The notes below the pieces were generated by a model that ran no database searches, was not told the DNA's origin, and was given only the letters and a program-made list of their open reading frames with translations. Positions 26,950 through 36,079 of a stretch of 54,732 nt of DNA are shown in pieces (position 1 is the first letter of the stretch; each line of letters starts with the position of its first letter). The DNA comes from Naasia sp. (GTDB taxonomy: Bacteria; Actinomycetota; Actinomycetes; Actinomycetales; Microbacteriaceae): positions 1-54,732 of the forward strand of contig NZ_JAODMK010000012.1 of the NCBI RefSeq assembly GCF_025465545.1. The letters run 5' to 3'. The position numbers and the translations under genes are program-made.

Positions 26950-28989
26950 ATGAGCGGCACCCGCCGGGCTTTCGCCGTCGTCGTCGTCAACTACGACTCG
27001 GCGGATCTGATCGACCGCAATTACGCCTCCGTTCCCTTCGACCGACTGGGAGGAAGCCTCGTCGTCGTCGACAACCGCAAGAGCGCGGACGCCACCGCGG
27101 CGATCACCGAACTCTGCGCGCGGCACGGATGGGACCTGCTGGTCAACGAGACCAACGAGGGCTTCGGAGCGGCGATGAATGCGGGTGTGGCGTCTGCGCA
27201 GGCGCTCGGCTGCGACGTGGTCGTGCTCGCCAATCCGGATCTCAGGCTGGAGAGCGCGGTTCTTGAGGAGCTGGTGCGGTCGTGCCGTCAGGAGCCCCTC
27301 ACCGCGCTCAGCCCGAGGGTGGTCCGGGACACGGGTGCAGTCTGGTTCTCGGGCGGCACGGTGCTCGTGGATGAGGGACGGACGTCAACGCGTCCGGGCG
27401 TGCGCAGCGATGAGCCCGACGGTTGGCTCTCCGGAGCCTGCCTGGCCGTGCATACGGAACTGTGGGACCGGTCAGGGGGCTTCGACGACGACTACTTCCT
27501 GTACTGGGAGGACGTCGACCTCTCCTGGCGGTTCGTCGCCGCCGGGGGCAGGCTCGCGGTGCGGGAGGATCTCACCGTCGTGCACTCGGTGGGCGGCACT
27601 CAGCACTCCCGCGGCAAGTCTCCGACCTACGTCTACTACAACTGCCGGAACCGGCTGCTCTTCGCCGCCCGTCATCTGAACCACGCCCAGCAGCGCAACT
27701 GGGCCCGGCGGAGCTTCCGATACGCCCGTGCGGTGGCGCAACGCGGCGGGCGCAGGGACTTCCTCGCCCATGCCCTTCCGCTGACCGGCGCCGCAGTGCG
27801 CGGCACACTGGCCGGCCTGAAGCTGCTGCGCCGTGCTCGCGCCGCGGGCCGGCGACTCGTGGTGCTTCAGTCCTTCCCTGGCGTGGGCCGGGAGACGAAC
27901 CCCTACCTGATCGAACTCGCGTCCTCGGTCTCCGCCGCCGCCGACGTGCGGTACTTCTCCTGGGCCTACGCCCTGCTCGGCAGGTACGACGTGCTGCATG
28001 TGCACTGGCCGGAGCGGCTCATCCGCAGCGAGAGACCCCTCGCTGCCCGCCTTCGACCGGTGCTGTTCGCGCTGCTCCTCGTGCGGATCGCACTGACCCG
28101 CGCCGTCGTGGTGCGGACCGTGCACAACCTGGCCAGCCACGAGGAGGGGCGACGGACCGAGCAGCTGCTCGTCGCAGCCCTCGACCGCCTGACGGCGAGG
28201 TGGATCCGACTCAACCCCTTCACCCCGGTCCCGGTGGACGCTCCTGTCTCGACCATCAAGCACGGGGACTACCGCTCGTGGTTCGCTGCGCACCCCCGCC
28301 CGGACAGGGTGCCGGGTCGCATCCTCCATTTCGGTCTCATCCGCGGCTACAAGGGAGTGGACGAGCTCCTCGCCGCTTTCGCAGGCCTCGAGGATCCGAG
28401 GGCCTCCCTGCACGTCGTGGGAAAGGCGGGCAGGCGGGAGCCTCACCTCCGCGCCCTCGCCGAGGCAGACCCGCGGGTGGTGCTCTCCCTCGGCTATGCG
28501 GACGACGCGGCCCTCGCGCGCGAGTTGGGGGAGGCCGAGCTGGTCGTGCTCCCGTATAGGGCCGTCCACAACTCCGGTTCCGCACTCCTCGCCCTGTCGC
28601 TCGACCGGCCGGTGCTGATGCCGGATGACGTGGTGGTCCGCTGGCTTCAGGACGAGGTCGGGGCGGAGTGGGTGCTGCCGTATGCGCCGCCGCTCACCTC
28701 GGAGGTTCTCGCGGCAGCGCGGGTCGCGGTTGCGGGCCGGGGGTCAGAGGCGGCCCCGCTCGCCGGGCGCGAGTGGCCGACGATCGGCGCACAGCACGTG
28801 GACGTCTACCGGGAGGCCGTCAAGGGGCGGCGCGCGTGGCGCCGAGGGGCGGTCCACCCCCCAGTGCAGGGGGAAAAGCGCGGGCCGGACCCGCGTCAGG
28901 TCCGACTTGCACTCCTCCGGGCTCTAGCCTGGCGCCCGAACCGCGTGGGCACCGTGGCGGGGGAGGGACGCGACCATGGCTCGATCTGA
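26950..28989 (+). CDS. two-domain glycosyltransferase, GT2 fused to GT-B
   Basis: A 679-residue protein with two glycosyltransferase domains. Residues about 8-290 are GT2 (GT-A fold): VVVVNYDSADLI, VVVDNRKSADA, ANPDLRLES with the DxD-type Asp, and FLYWEDVDLSWRF with the catalytic ED, resembling rhamnosyltransferases such as WbbL. Residues about 303-650 are a GT-B domain: VLHVHWPERLI, VRTVHNLASHE, HFGLIRGYKGVDELL, LHVVGKAG and LPYRAVHNSGSALLALSLDRPVL. It could add two sugars in succession. GGGGAG precedes the ATG. The gene overlaps the next one by 14 bases. A GT2-GT-B fusion is uncommon but not unknown. Confidence 0.82.
   Translation: MSGTRRAFAVVVVNYDSADLIDRNYASVPFDRLGGSLVVVDNRKSADATAAITELCARHGWDLLVNETNEGFGAAMNAGVASAQALGCDVVVLANPDLRLESAVLEELVRSCRQEPLTALSPRVVRDTGAVWFSGGTVLVDEGRTSTRPGVRSDEPDGWLSGACLAVHTELWDRSGGFDDDYFLYWEDVDLSWRFVAAGGRLAVREDLTVVHSVGGTQHSRGKSPTYVYYNCRNRLLFAARHLNHAQQRNWARRSFRYARAVAQRGGRRDFLAHALPLTGAAVRGTLAGLKLLRRARAAGRRLVVLQSFPGVGRETNPYLIELASSVSAAADVRYFSWAYALLGRYDVLHVHWPERLIRSERPLAARLRPVLFALLLVRIALTRAVVVRTVHNLASHEEGRRTEQLLVAALDRLTARWIRLNPFTPVPVDAPVSTIKHGDYRSWFAAHPRPDRVPGRILHFGLIRGYKGVDELLAAFAGLEDPRASLHVVGKAGRREPHLRALAEADPRVVLSLGYADDAALARELGEAELVVLPYRAVHNSGSALLALSLDRPVLMPDDVVVRWLQDEVGAEWVLPYAPPLTSEVLAAARVAVAGRGSEAAPLAGREWPTIGAQHVDVYREAVKGRRAWRRGAVHPPVQGEKRGPDPRQVRLALLRALAWRPNRVGTVAGEGRDHGSI
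28857..28930 (+). promoter_or_regulatory. C/G-tract repeat and -10 box inside the end of the 26950 gene
   Basis: CCCCCAGTGCAGGGGG lies within 28857-28874, and TAGCCT at 28925-28930 fits a -10 box about 45 bases before the ATG at 28976. The spacing between them (about 67) is longer than at other promoters, so this may be an internal promoter of a different kind. Confidence 0.35.
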
Positions 28990-30379
28990 CGTGGGGTTCC
29001 CGAGTCGGCGCTCCGAGTGGCTGATGGACGGCCTGAGGGTTGTGGCCCTGGCAGCGCTCCTCGCCGGAACCTTCTTCCCGTACCTGGTGGGCGCCGCGCT
29101 TCAGCTGTCCTACCTGATGTTCGGGGCGCTGTGGCTCTACTCGGTCCTCGCTCTGCTGAGAAGGGAAGGAGCCGGCATCCGGCTGGCCTCGGCCATCCTG
29201 TTCCCCGCGCTTCTCGTCGCCGCCGCGTATTTCGTGTACTCCCTGCCCGACGTGCTCACCGCCCCGCTCGGTGTGCTGCCCGGCGTGATCCGTGAGTACC
29301 TGCTCGTTCCGCCGGTCGCGATCATGGCGGGCGCATTGCTGCTGCGGGATTCTCTTCTTCCGCTCTTCCTCAACCTGCTCCGCATCTTCGCCCTGCTCAC
29401 CGCCGTCCTCGCCGTGGTCGAATACCTCCGCGGAGGGTTCCTGTTTCCGGGAAACGTCTCCGAACTGGCCCTGCGCAAATTCCAGACCGTGAACGTGGAT
29501 TCGCTGCCGGGCGGGGGAATCCGGGCGCTGGTCGCGACCGAGCACCCGCTGATCCTCGCGGCCCTGCTGGCCGCGGCCCTTCCTCTCTCACTTCGGCGGC
29601 GATCGCTGCTCGGAGTCGTTGAGGCGGTTGTGCTGATCGCCGGCATCTTCGCCACCGGCAGCGTCGGTCCGCTCGGCTTGGCGGTCGCCGCTCTGCTCAT
29701 CGGCCTGCTCCTGCCCTCCTCTCGTCGGGGACGCTCGCTGCTGGGGGCAGCGGCAACAGGCTGGCTCTACCTGGCTGGAGTCGCCGTCTTCCTCGCGCTG
29801 ACCGTCCTCGTGTGGTCGCCCGTCGTCGACCAGCGGGCCGGGGCGGACGCGAGCACGCAATACCGCTTCGCCCTCTACGCCTTGATTCCCCGGATCATCT
29901 CCACCCACTTCTTCGGTTACGGCGTGGGCGAGGTCCCCGCCGGCGAACTGTTCCTCAACCACAATGGCCCGGCGCTCGACGTGGCCAACACCGTGGACTC
30001 TGAGCTCATGCTGCTCGTCATTCAGGGCGGGATCATCGGACTTGCTCTGTTCTTCGGCGTCCTCTGGATCGCCGTTCGCTTTGTCACTCGGGGCGGCGAG
30101 GGGCAGGCGCTCGCCGTCGTTCTGCTTCTCACCACCCTGTCCGGGTTCTTCCTGGCGCTGCACGTCTGGAGTTCGATGGGCGCGTTCTGGGAAGTCCTTC
30201 TCGGAGCGGGAATCGCCGCTATGGTGAGGCCCCGAACGGGGGCTGAGAAACAGGAACAATTGCCGGAAGAATCACCGTTGGAGTCAGTTCTGCTCCCTCC
30301 CGATGGTCGCCTGCCCGAGCGACTTAATCTGGACGCATCAGCAGCCCGGGTCAGAACGAAAACCGAGAGGCTTCCCTAG
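28976..30379 (+). CDS. O-antigen ligase/polymerase-like membrane protein
   Basis: A 467-residue protein with about ten spans and a large extracytoplasmic loop. The loop segment STQYRFALYALIPRIISTHFFGYGVGEVP and the following NTVDSELMLLVIQGGIIGLALFF match the Wzy/WaaL layout (a conserved HPxxGxGxG-type site followed by E-L-x-x-x-x-x-Q-G-G-I-I-G). The C-terminal 60 residues are hydrophilic and cytoplasmic. It probably polymerises the repeat unit whose chain length is set by the Wzz/kinase protein encoded directly downstream, with a one-base overlap. It overlaps the preceding glycosyltransferase gene by 14 bases. Confidence 0.75.
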   Translation: MARSDVGFPSRRSEWLMDGLRVVALAALLAGTFFPYLVGAALQLSYLMFGALWLYSVLALLRREGAGIRLASAILFPALLVAAAYFVYSLPDVLTAPLGVLPGVIREYLLVPPVAIMAGALLLRDSLLPLFLNLLRIFALLTAVLAVVEYLRGGFLFPGNVSELALRKFQTVNVDSLPGGGIRALVATEHPLILAALLAAALPLSLRRRSLLGVVEAVVLIAGIFATGSVGPLGLAVAALLIGLLLPSSRRGRSLLGAAATGWLYLAGVAVFLALTVLVWSPVVDQRAGADASTQYRFALYALIPRIISTHFFGYGVGEVPAGELFLNHNGPALDVANTVDSELMLLVIQGGIIGLALFFGVLWIAVRFVTRGGEGQALAVVLLLTTLSGFFLALHVWSSMGAFWEVLLGAGIAAMVRPRTGAEKQEQLPEESPLESVLLPPDGRLPERLNLDASAARVRTKTERLP

Positions 30380-31824
30380 TGCAATTCAGCGACTTCCCCC
30401 GCATTCTGCGGCGAAACGTGTTGATCCTGATCGGCCTATCCGTTCTCGCGGCCGGCGCCGGCGCCGGCTACTCCGCTATTCAGACCCCGCTTTATCAATC
30501 GACGGCTTCCGTGTTCGTGACGACTCAGTCGGCGAACACCGTGTCCGAACTGAGTCAGGGAAGCACATACACCCAGCAGGTGGTGCAGAGCTACGCCGAC
30601 GTGGTGACGAAGGCGATCGTGCTCGCCCCGGTCATCGAGGAGCTGGGCCTCCAGATGACACCTGCCGCACTGGCCGGCAAGCTGTCCGCGTCCGCGCCCC
30701 TGAACACGGTCCTGCTCGAGATCTCGGCGGTCGATCCGTCTCCTGCGCTGGCGGCGAAGATCGCGAACTCGGTGACCAGGAGTCTCGTCGCGGTAGTCCC
30801 GGAGCTCAGCCCGACCACCGCGGGCACTGCCCCTCAGGTCAAGATCACCGTGTTGCAGCCGGCCGTCCCATCCACCTCTCCGGTCGTGCCGCGCACCGCG
30901 GTCAACATCGCGCTCGGCCTGCTCGTGGGTCTCGCACTCGCCCTGGCCATCGCGGTTGCCCGCGAGGTCCTCGACACCCGCATCCGGACGCTCGAGGATA
31001 TCCGGCTGGTCACGGAGCTGCCCGTGCTCGGGGGGATCACCTATGACCGCGACTCGAAGACCAATCCGCTCGTCGTCCAGCATGACCCCCGCGGTCCGCG
31101 CGCGGAATCCTTCCGGTCGCTGCGGACGAATCTGCAGTTCCTCGACGGCGGTCGAGGGGTTCGCAGCGTTGTGATGACCTCCTCGGTGGAGAACGAGGGA
31201 AAGACGACCTCCGCAGCCAACCTGGGCATCGCGATGGCCGAGGCGGGCCTCTCCACCGTGATCGTGGAGGCGGACCTTCGCAAGCCGCGACTCTCGACCG
31301 CCCTGGATCTCGAGGGTGCGGTAGGCCTGACGGATGTCCTCATCGGTCGGTTCGAGCTGGATGAGGTCCTGCAGGAATGGGGAGCGCACGGCATGGCCGT
31401 CCTCCCGGCCGGCCCGATTCCCCCGAACCCGAGCGAGCTGCTCCAGTCGGAGGCCATGGCCGACCTGGTGAGCAAGCTCCTCGACCGCTTCGAAGTCGTC
31501 CTCTTCGACGCGCCGCCGCTGCTGCCTGTCAGTGACGCGGCAGTGCTCAGCCGGCTCACCGACGGGGCGATCGTGGTGGCGGCGGCGCGGCGCACGAACA
31601 GCACCATGCTGAAAGCGGCGATCGACGTCGTCGACGCTGTCGACGCCCGAGTCCTGGGAATTCTGGTCACCATGCTGCCCGCCAAAGGCCCGGACGCGGC
31701 CGGCTTCGGAGGGTACGGCCACAGCTACCACTACGCGGAGGCCACCGCGAAGAAGCCGAAGATCGGCCGAGCCGCCCGGATCAAGGCGAGGGCCGGAGGC
31801 GCGCTGCGCATCTCAGGCTCCTGA
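30379..31824 (+). CDS. Wzz-type chain-length determinant fused to BY-type tyrosine kinase
   Basis: A 481-residue polysaccharide co-polymerase. Two spans (about 14-32 and 174-194) enclose an extracytoplasmic Wzz domain. The cytoplasmic part carries the bacterial tyrosine kinase motifs: Walker A TSSVENEGKTTSA (about 267-279), Walker A' VIVEADLRKPRL (about 294-305; the first Asp of the usual DxD is Glu) and Walker B VVLFDAPP (about 373-380). A short Tyr-rich tail GYGHSYHYAE (about 445-454) is the probable autophosphorylation site. The fused form is typical of actinobacteria and Proteobacteria (Wzc); Firmicutes split it. It should set polymer length together with the Wzy-like protein upstream. 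Confidence 0.92.
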   Translation: MQFSDFPRILRRNVLILIGLSVLAAGAGAGYSAIQTPLYQSTASVFVTTQSANTVSELSQGSTYTQQVVQSYADVVTKAIVLAPVIEELGLQMTPAALAGKLSASAPLNTVLLEISAVDPSPALAAKIANSVTRSLVAVVPELSPTTAGTAPQVKITVLQPAVPSTSPVVPRTAVNIALGLLVGLALALAIAVAREVLDTRIRTLEDIRLVTELPVLGGITYDRDSKTNPLVVQHDPRGPRAESFRSLRTNLQFLDGGRGVRSVVMTSSVENEGKTTSAANLGIAMAEAGLSTVIVEADLRKPRLSTALDLEGAVGLTDVLIGRFELDEVLQEWGAHGMAVLPAGPIPPNPSELLQSEAMADLVSKLLDRFEVVLFDAPPLLPVSDAAVLSRLTDGAIVVAAARRTNSTMLKAAIDVVDAVDARVLGILVTMLPAKGPDAAGFGGYGHSYHYAEATAKKPKIGRAARIKARAGGALRISGS

Positions 31825-31860
31825 CTGGGGCGCTGCCGTCATGCGGGCAGCGCCACAGTC
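31823..31860. terminator. bidirectional terminator hairpin
   Basis: GACTG and CAGTC flank a perfect 9-bp stem GGCGCTGCC/GGCAGCGCC (31829-31837 and 31846-31854) with an 8-base loop. It fills the 34-base gap between the stop of the Wzz/kinase gene and the stop of the convergent beta-helix gene. Confidence 0.75.
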
Positions 31861-33610
31861 AATGCCGGGTGATCCCGATGGAGGACCCGTCCGTGAACTT
31901 GTCGTTGTCGAGCGTCGGCGTGGTCCCATCCGAGTCGATCACGAGGGCGCATCGACGGAACTGCATCGTGAGTTCGAAGACGTTGTCCTTGAGTGTGATG
32001 CCGCTCAGAGGGCCGCGAGGGCCCTGCGCGATGTTCACCGTGCACCCCCCGTCGGCGAACCTGTTGCCGGATACCAGCACGTCGGAGACAACGCCGGAAC
32101 CCTGAGTGATCATGATGGCGGCATTGTGCGACCCGGACAGGATGCTGTTGGTGATCCGGATGTTGCTGCCGGCCTGAATCTGCACGTTGTCGTCGTGGCT
32201 CTTGTTGTCCGAGTGGTTCGGGTCCGGCGAATAGTGCAAGTTGCCGTGCAGCCAGGAGTCGTCGATGGTCACGTTTCCCCCGGTCAGGTGGACCTGGTCG
32301 ATGACGCTGTGGATGTTGACTCGGCGGAGTTCGAAGTTGAACCCCATGATGCCGTTCACGTAGTAGTTGGGGACGGTCGCGGCGATCTCGGTGTCGAGGA
32401 TCTTCAACCGGGGGGCCCCGGCGAGCGCGTTGACCAGAGCGCCGCGTTCCCCGCCGTCGGCGCCACGGATGATGGAGTTCCGGATCGTGACGTCCGCGGC
32501 TTTCACGATGACCCTGCCGTGCAGGTCCACAGAGTCCAGCACCGTGCCGGCCTTGGTGATGGTGATGTTGCCCTGCACGACCTTCAAGGCGTCGTTGCTG
32601 GGGTTGCTCTCGGTGGGCTCCGGCGCGGGGGCGGGGACCGTCACTGGAGGGGGAGCCGGTGCCGGAGCCGGCTCGGCCTCCGGCGACGGCGGCTGGACCG
32701 CGGGACGGGGCTGAGGGGCAGCAGTGCTGGTCTTCGTCGGCTTGGGGCGGGGAGCCTCCTCCGCGGCGGTGCCGGTGGGCGAGGGAGCAGGCGCGGGGGC
32801 GGCGCCATTGTTCCCGCTGCCATTGGCGACCTCGTCGGCCACGTCGTCCACGATCGTGTCCACCACGCTGGCGACCGGAGCGGCGGACGGACCAGCCGGG
32901 GAAGGAGTGGCCTGCACATGCTTGGTCAGGGCGTCCCGGAGCTCCTCGGTGGAGATGTCCTGACGTGAAGTGGTGACCGACACGACGGTGGTGGCCTCTT
33001 CCTCCTGCGAAGGGGCCGGCGCGTCGTCGGCGGTCGGCGTGGCCGTTCCCGCATCGACCTCGGGGGACGCGCTCGTCGTCGCTTCCGCCGAGGGGACGGA
33101 CCGGGCGCCGTGCTTGTCTCCCGCGCTGGTCAAGCCATGGAGCTGCACGAGCACTGCGCGCACCTGCTCAGGTGCCCCCCGCAGGGGGAGCGGCTTGCTC
33201 TCGTTCGCGTTCAGCGTGACCGTGAGATCCATGTCCACCGGTGCGGCGACATAGTCGTCGTACTCGGCATCGGCGGAGACTCCCGTGAAGAAGCCCACAA
33301 TGCTCAGGACCGTCGCCCCTCGCGCGTTCTCGTTGACCAGCCGGAGGCGGTTCCCCGACGCCGTGGTCAGCGGGAGCACGGCGACGGTCGGCTCCACGCT
33401 GGGGCTCCCGTCGGCGGCGAGTGGCGACGTCGCGCACTCCGACGTCTCCGCTGCGCAGACGGCGACGAATCGCGGCTCGGCAAAGACGATCGCGGCCAGT
33501 GACAGCGCGCCGACCACCCCAAGGGCCGTCGCGCCGCCGACGAGCGCCTTGGCCCGTCGTCCAGGACTCAGGATGCTTGCGACAGACGCTTTTCCCCGAT
33601 GAGCGTGCAT
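31859..33610 (-). CDS. membrane-anchored protein with Pro/Ala linker and right-handed beta-helix
   Basis: A 583-residue extracytoplasmic protein. One N-terminal span (about 20-45) acts as anchor or uncleaved signal. Residues about 50-170 form a small beta-rich domain, about 175-345 are a Pro/Ala/Thr/Ser-rich linker, and about 350-583 are a right-handed parallel beta-helix with ITITKAGTVLDS, VIVKAADVTIRNSIIRG, HLTGGNVTIDDSWLHG and IRITNSILSGSHNAA. Beta-helix domains are common in polysaccharide lyases, epimerases and glycan-binding proteins. HGNLHYSPDPNHSDNKSHDDN is a His/Asp-rich turn that could be a catalytic or metal site. It could modify or degrade the polymer made by the neighbouring genes. 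AAGGTT precedes the ATG. Confidence 0.75.
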   Translation of the reverse strand: MHAHRGKASVASILSPGRRAKALVGGATALGVVGALSLAAIVFAEPRFVAVCAAETSECATSPLAADGSPSVEPTVAVLPLTTASGNRLRLVNENARGATVLSIVGFFTGVSADAEYDDYVAAPVDMDLTVTLNANESKPLPLRGAPEQVRAVLVQLHGLTSAGDKHGARSVPSAEATTSASPEVDAGTATPTADDAPAPSQEEEATTVVSVTTSRQDISTEELRDALTKHVQATPSPAGPSAAPVASVVDTIVDDVADEVANGSGNNGAAPAPAPSPTGTAAEEAPRPKPTKTSTAAPQPRPAVQPPSPEAEPAPAPAPPPVTVPAPAPEPTESNPSNDALKVVQGNITITKAGTVLDSVDLHGRVIVKAADVTIRNSIIRGADGGERGALVNALAGAPRLKILDTEIAATVPNYYVNGIMGFNFELRRVNIHSVIDQVHLTGGNVTIDDSWLHGNLHYSPDPNHSDNKSHDDNVQIQAGSNIRITNSILSGSHNAAIMITQGSGVVSDVLVSGNRFADGGCTVNIAQGPRGPLSGITLKDNVFELTMQFRRCALVIDSDGTTPTLDNDKFTDGSSIGITRH

Positions 33611-33977
33611 GTACCAACCTTGTCGTCAGGCATGACGAAGAAACCGCATACCCGTGCGGTCCATCAGTCGATGCGAGAAGCGCTGTCAAGCCCGAAGAAA
33701 GGGGTTGACCGACGCTCGAACAGGTGCCAACCTAACACCCCTCGAAAGGGGGGCAGGCAGGGGAGTGGGCGTGTTGCGAGGGCGCCCGGCGATGGGGGAC
33801 AGAGAGTTCTCCCCAGGGCCGGTCCCGTAATGCTGAGCCGGCAGCACCGGTTCTCCACAGGCAGAGGACGACGAAACCCTCAACCATCTGTCCCCCGAAC
33901 AGAAGGAGACTGGGGCGCGCTCTTCCCTCGCCGCGGCGGGCGTCGCCGCGAGGCCGACGGGGGATACCGTTGACGGT
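33611..33977. promoter_or_regulatory. 367-base divergent intergenic region
   Basis: This gap separates the leftward beta-helix gene from the rightward glycosyltransferase. For the leftward gene, TTGACA (minus strand, 33689-33684) is the best -35 in the window, though the -10 at the right spacing is poor. CCCCTCGAAAGGGG at 33738-33751 is a perfect inverted repeat. TACCGT at 33965-33970 is the -10 box for the GTG at 33978 seven bases later, so that mRNA may be leaderless. The middle (about 33760-33950) holds nothing I can name. Confidence 0.4.
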
Positions 33978-35150
33978 GTGAAGCGCAGCGTGAGGCATCC
34001 GGGGCGCACCGGCGTCACCCCGACGGTCGTGTTCCTGCACTCGTCTACTGAGCTCTACGGCTCGGATCGCATGCTCCTCAACGTGCTGGACACCCTTCCT
34101 CCTGCACTCACACCTGAGGTGTGGCTGCCGCATGACGTGCCTCTCGCCGAGCACGGCCTGGTCGCGCAGCTCGACGCGCGCGGGATCTCCTGGCGGGTTG
34201 AGCAGCTTCCGGTGCTCCGGCGTCGCTATCTGAAGAGTCCTCTTGGGCTCCTGCGCCTGATAGCGCGGTCCTTCACCCTCTTCGCCCTGCTGCGACGCTC
34301 GGGTGCGCCGGCTGTCTACCTGGCGACGTCAGCGCTGCTGGTCGCCGGGCCTGTCGCCCGGCTCGCCGGGTGCGCTCCCGTGCTCGTGCATGTGCAGGAG
34401 ATCTGGTCCGGGGTCGAGGGGCAGGTTCTCGGGTTGTTGGGGCGGTCGGCGCACGCAGCGATCTGCATATCCACGGCCGTGTCCGAGTCGGTCCGCGGGC
34501 CATTGGGGCGGCGGTCGCGGGTCATCGTGAACGCGGTCGAAGATCCGCCACTCCCGCCCGTTCCCCTGCCGGCGGGGGAGGCGCGCCTGCGCTATGTGAT
34601 GGCGAGCCGCTGGAACGCCTGGAAGGGGCACGGCACCCTGCTCGCCGCCTGGAACGACGGCCCGCCGCCCGGTCTCCTCACGATCCTGGGCGGCCCGCCC
34701 CCTGCCGGTGAGTCGGTCGATGTGCCGGCGATGGTCGGAGGCCTTCTCGCTCCTGAGTCGGTGGAGGTGCGCGGAGAGGTCGCCTCAACAACGCCCGCGA
34801 TCGATGAGTCGGACTTCCTCGTGGTCCCGTCGGATTCCCCGGAGCCGTTCGGTCTGGTCGCCATCGAAGCGTTCAGCAGAGGCAGAGCGGTCGTCGGCAG
34901 CGACGGTGGAGGGCTTCGCGACATCGTCGAGGACGGCGTGACCGGCAGGCTGTTCCCGTTGGGGGACGCCCGGGCCCTGCGACGTGTCCTGGACTCCCTC
35001 AGCCGCGAAGATGCCCGAACGATGGGCCGGCGGGCGCGCGAGGAGTTCGAGAGGCGCTACTCCCTGAATCGGTACCGCGAGGACTTCGAAGCCGTGTGGC
35101 GTCCGCTGCTCCGCGAGTCGGGTCAGGCCGAGCGCCGGTACTCCGTGTAG
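33978..35150 (+). CDS. GT4 family glycosyltransferase
   Basis: A 390-residue GT-B enzyme. The N-terminal acceptor domain begins TVVFLHSSTELYGSDRMLLNVLD, with the usual Gly-rich turn of GT4, and VLVHVQEIWSG follows. The C-terminal donor domain has VMASRWNAWKGHGTLLAAW and the EX7E motif in PSDSPEPFGLVAIEAFSRGRAVVGSD, then GLRDIVEDGVTGRLFPLGD. It is a retaining glycosyltransferase acting in the cytoplasm on a lipid-linked glycan; the sugar is unknown. The GTG start fits a leaderless transcript. The 3' end overlaps the convergent GT2 gene by 28 bases. Confidence 0.88.
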   Translation: MKRSVRHPGRTGVTPTVVFLHSSTELYGSDRMLLNVLDTLPPALTPEVWLPHDVPLAEHGLVAQLDARGISWRVEQLPVLRRRYLKSPLGLLRLIARSFTLFALLRRSGAPAVYLATSALLVAGPVARLAGCAPVLVHVQEIWSGVEGQVLGLLGRSAHAAICISTAVSESVRGPLGRRSRVIVNAVEDPPLPPVPLPAGEARLRYVMASRWNAWKGHGTLLAAWNDGPPPGLLTILGGPPPAGESVDVPAMVGGLLAPESVEVRGEVASTTPAIDESDFLVVPSDSPEPFGLVAIEAFSRGRAVVGSDGGGLRDIVEDGVTGRLFPLGDARALRRVLDSLSREDARTMGRRAREEFERRYSLNRYREDFEAVWRPLLRESGQAERRYSV

Positions 35151-36079
35151 ACGCCGCCCGCGATTCCGGCCACCAGGCCGGCACCGCGAGCCGCGGTGCG
35201 CATCCCGCGCGCGCGAAGGTCGAGACGGCGGAGCAGGAGCCCGGCGAGGGCCTTCCCCGCACCTCCCGCAAGGCGGGCCAGACCCTGGGCGAGCAGACGC
35301 GCTCGGACCCGGAGCCGGCCGGCCGCCGAGGCCTCGAGGGCGAGCGAGGTGAGGATCCAGCTGTTGCCGGTACGGTACGCGCGCCTCAGAACCCACTGCC
35401 GTGTGGCCCGCTCAGCGGGAACGATGTCGAGCACGATCGCCTCGTCGCACCAGACGATGGTGCCGCCTGCCGCGTGCAGCTGCTTCGTGAAGAGCGTGTC
35501 CGACCCGCCCGTGAGGCCGAATCGCTCGTCGAAGCGGAGACCCAGGGGCCGGACCGCGGAGAGTTCGAGGAGGAGGTTGTTGGTCGCGGCAACACCGGTC
35601 ACGGTTCCGGTGGGGAGTCGGCGCCGGTCGAAGAATCGCCCTGCACGAACCCACTCCTCGGGTTCCGCACCGAACTCCGAGATGACCGGTCCCACCACTG
35701 CTGCGCACTCGAACTTCTTCCAGGTGGACAGCAGGTCTCGCAGCCAGCCCTCGACGGGCCGCTCGTCGTCGTCGATGAAGACGAGGATGTCCGCATCGCC
35801 GGACGCATCCAGTGCGGCGTTCCTGGCGGCTGCGATTCCTGGGATCGCCGCGTGGTGGTAGCGCACCTGCTGACCGAAGTCACGCACCTGGCCCTCGGCG
35901 CCCGCCTCGGGGTCGTTGTCGACGATGAGGATCTCGACCTGCTCGGGCACCGACTCGGCCTGGGCGACCAGGCTCGGCAGGAGCTGAGCCAGGTCGTCCG
36001 GCCGCCGGTAGGTCAGTGCGGCGATCACCACGAGCGGGGAGCCCGAGCCGGCCGTTCCGCGAAGTCGCGCCGCGGTCAC
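35123..36079 (-). CDS. GT2 family glycosyltransferase
   Basis: A 318-residue GT-A enzyme. Motifs are VIAALTYRRPDDLAQLLPSL, ILIVDNDPEAG, the nucleotide-sugar site ILVFIDDDERPVEGWL, and GLTGGSDTLFTKQLHAAGG with the late catalytic Asp. The last 90 residues are Arg/Ala/Leu-rich and may lie on the membrane. Its GTG start overlaps the stop of the giant secreted-protein gene by four bases, so both are translated from one leftward transcript driven from about 41233. Its tail overlaps the convergent GT4 gene by 28 bases. A glycosyltransferase coupled to a large secreted protein raises the question whether it glycosylates or anchors that protein. Confidence 0.85.
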   Translation of the reverse strand: MTAARLRGTAGSGSPLVVIAALTYRRPDDLAQLLPSLVAQAESVPEQVEILIVDNDPEAGAEGQVRDFGQQVRYHHAAIPGIAAARNAALDASGDADILVFIDDDERPVEGWLRDLLSTWKKFECAAVVGPVISEFGAEPEEWVRAGRFFDRRRLPTGTVTGVAATNNLLLELSAVRPLGLRFDERFGLTGGSDTLFTKQLHAAGGTIVWCDEAIVLDIVPAERATRQWVLRRAYRTGNSWILTSLALEASAAGRLRVRARLLAQGLARLAGGAGKALAGLLLRRLDLRARGMRTAARGAGLVAGIAGGVYTEYRRSA

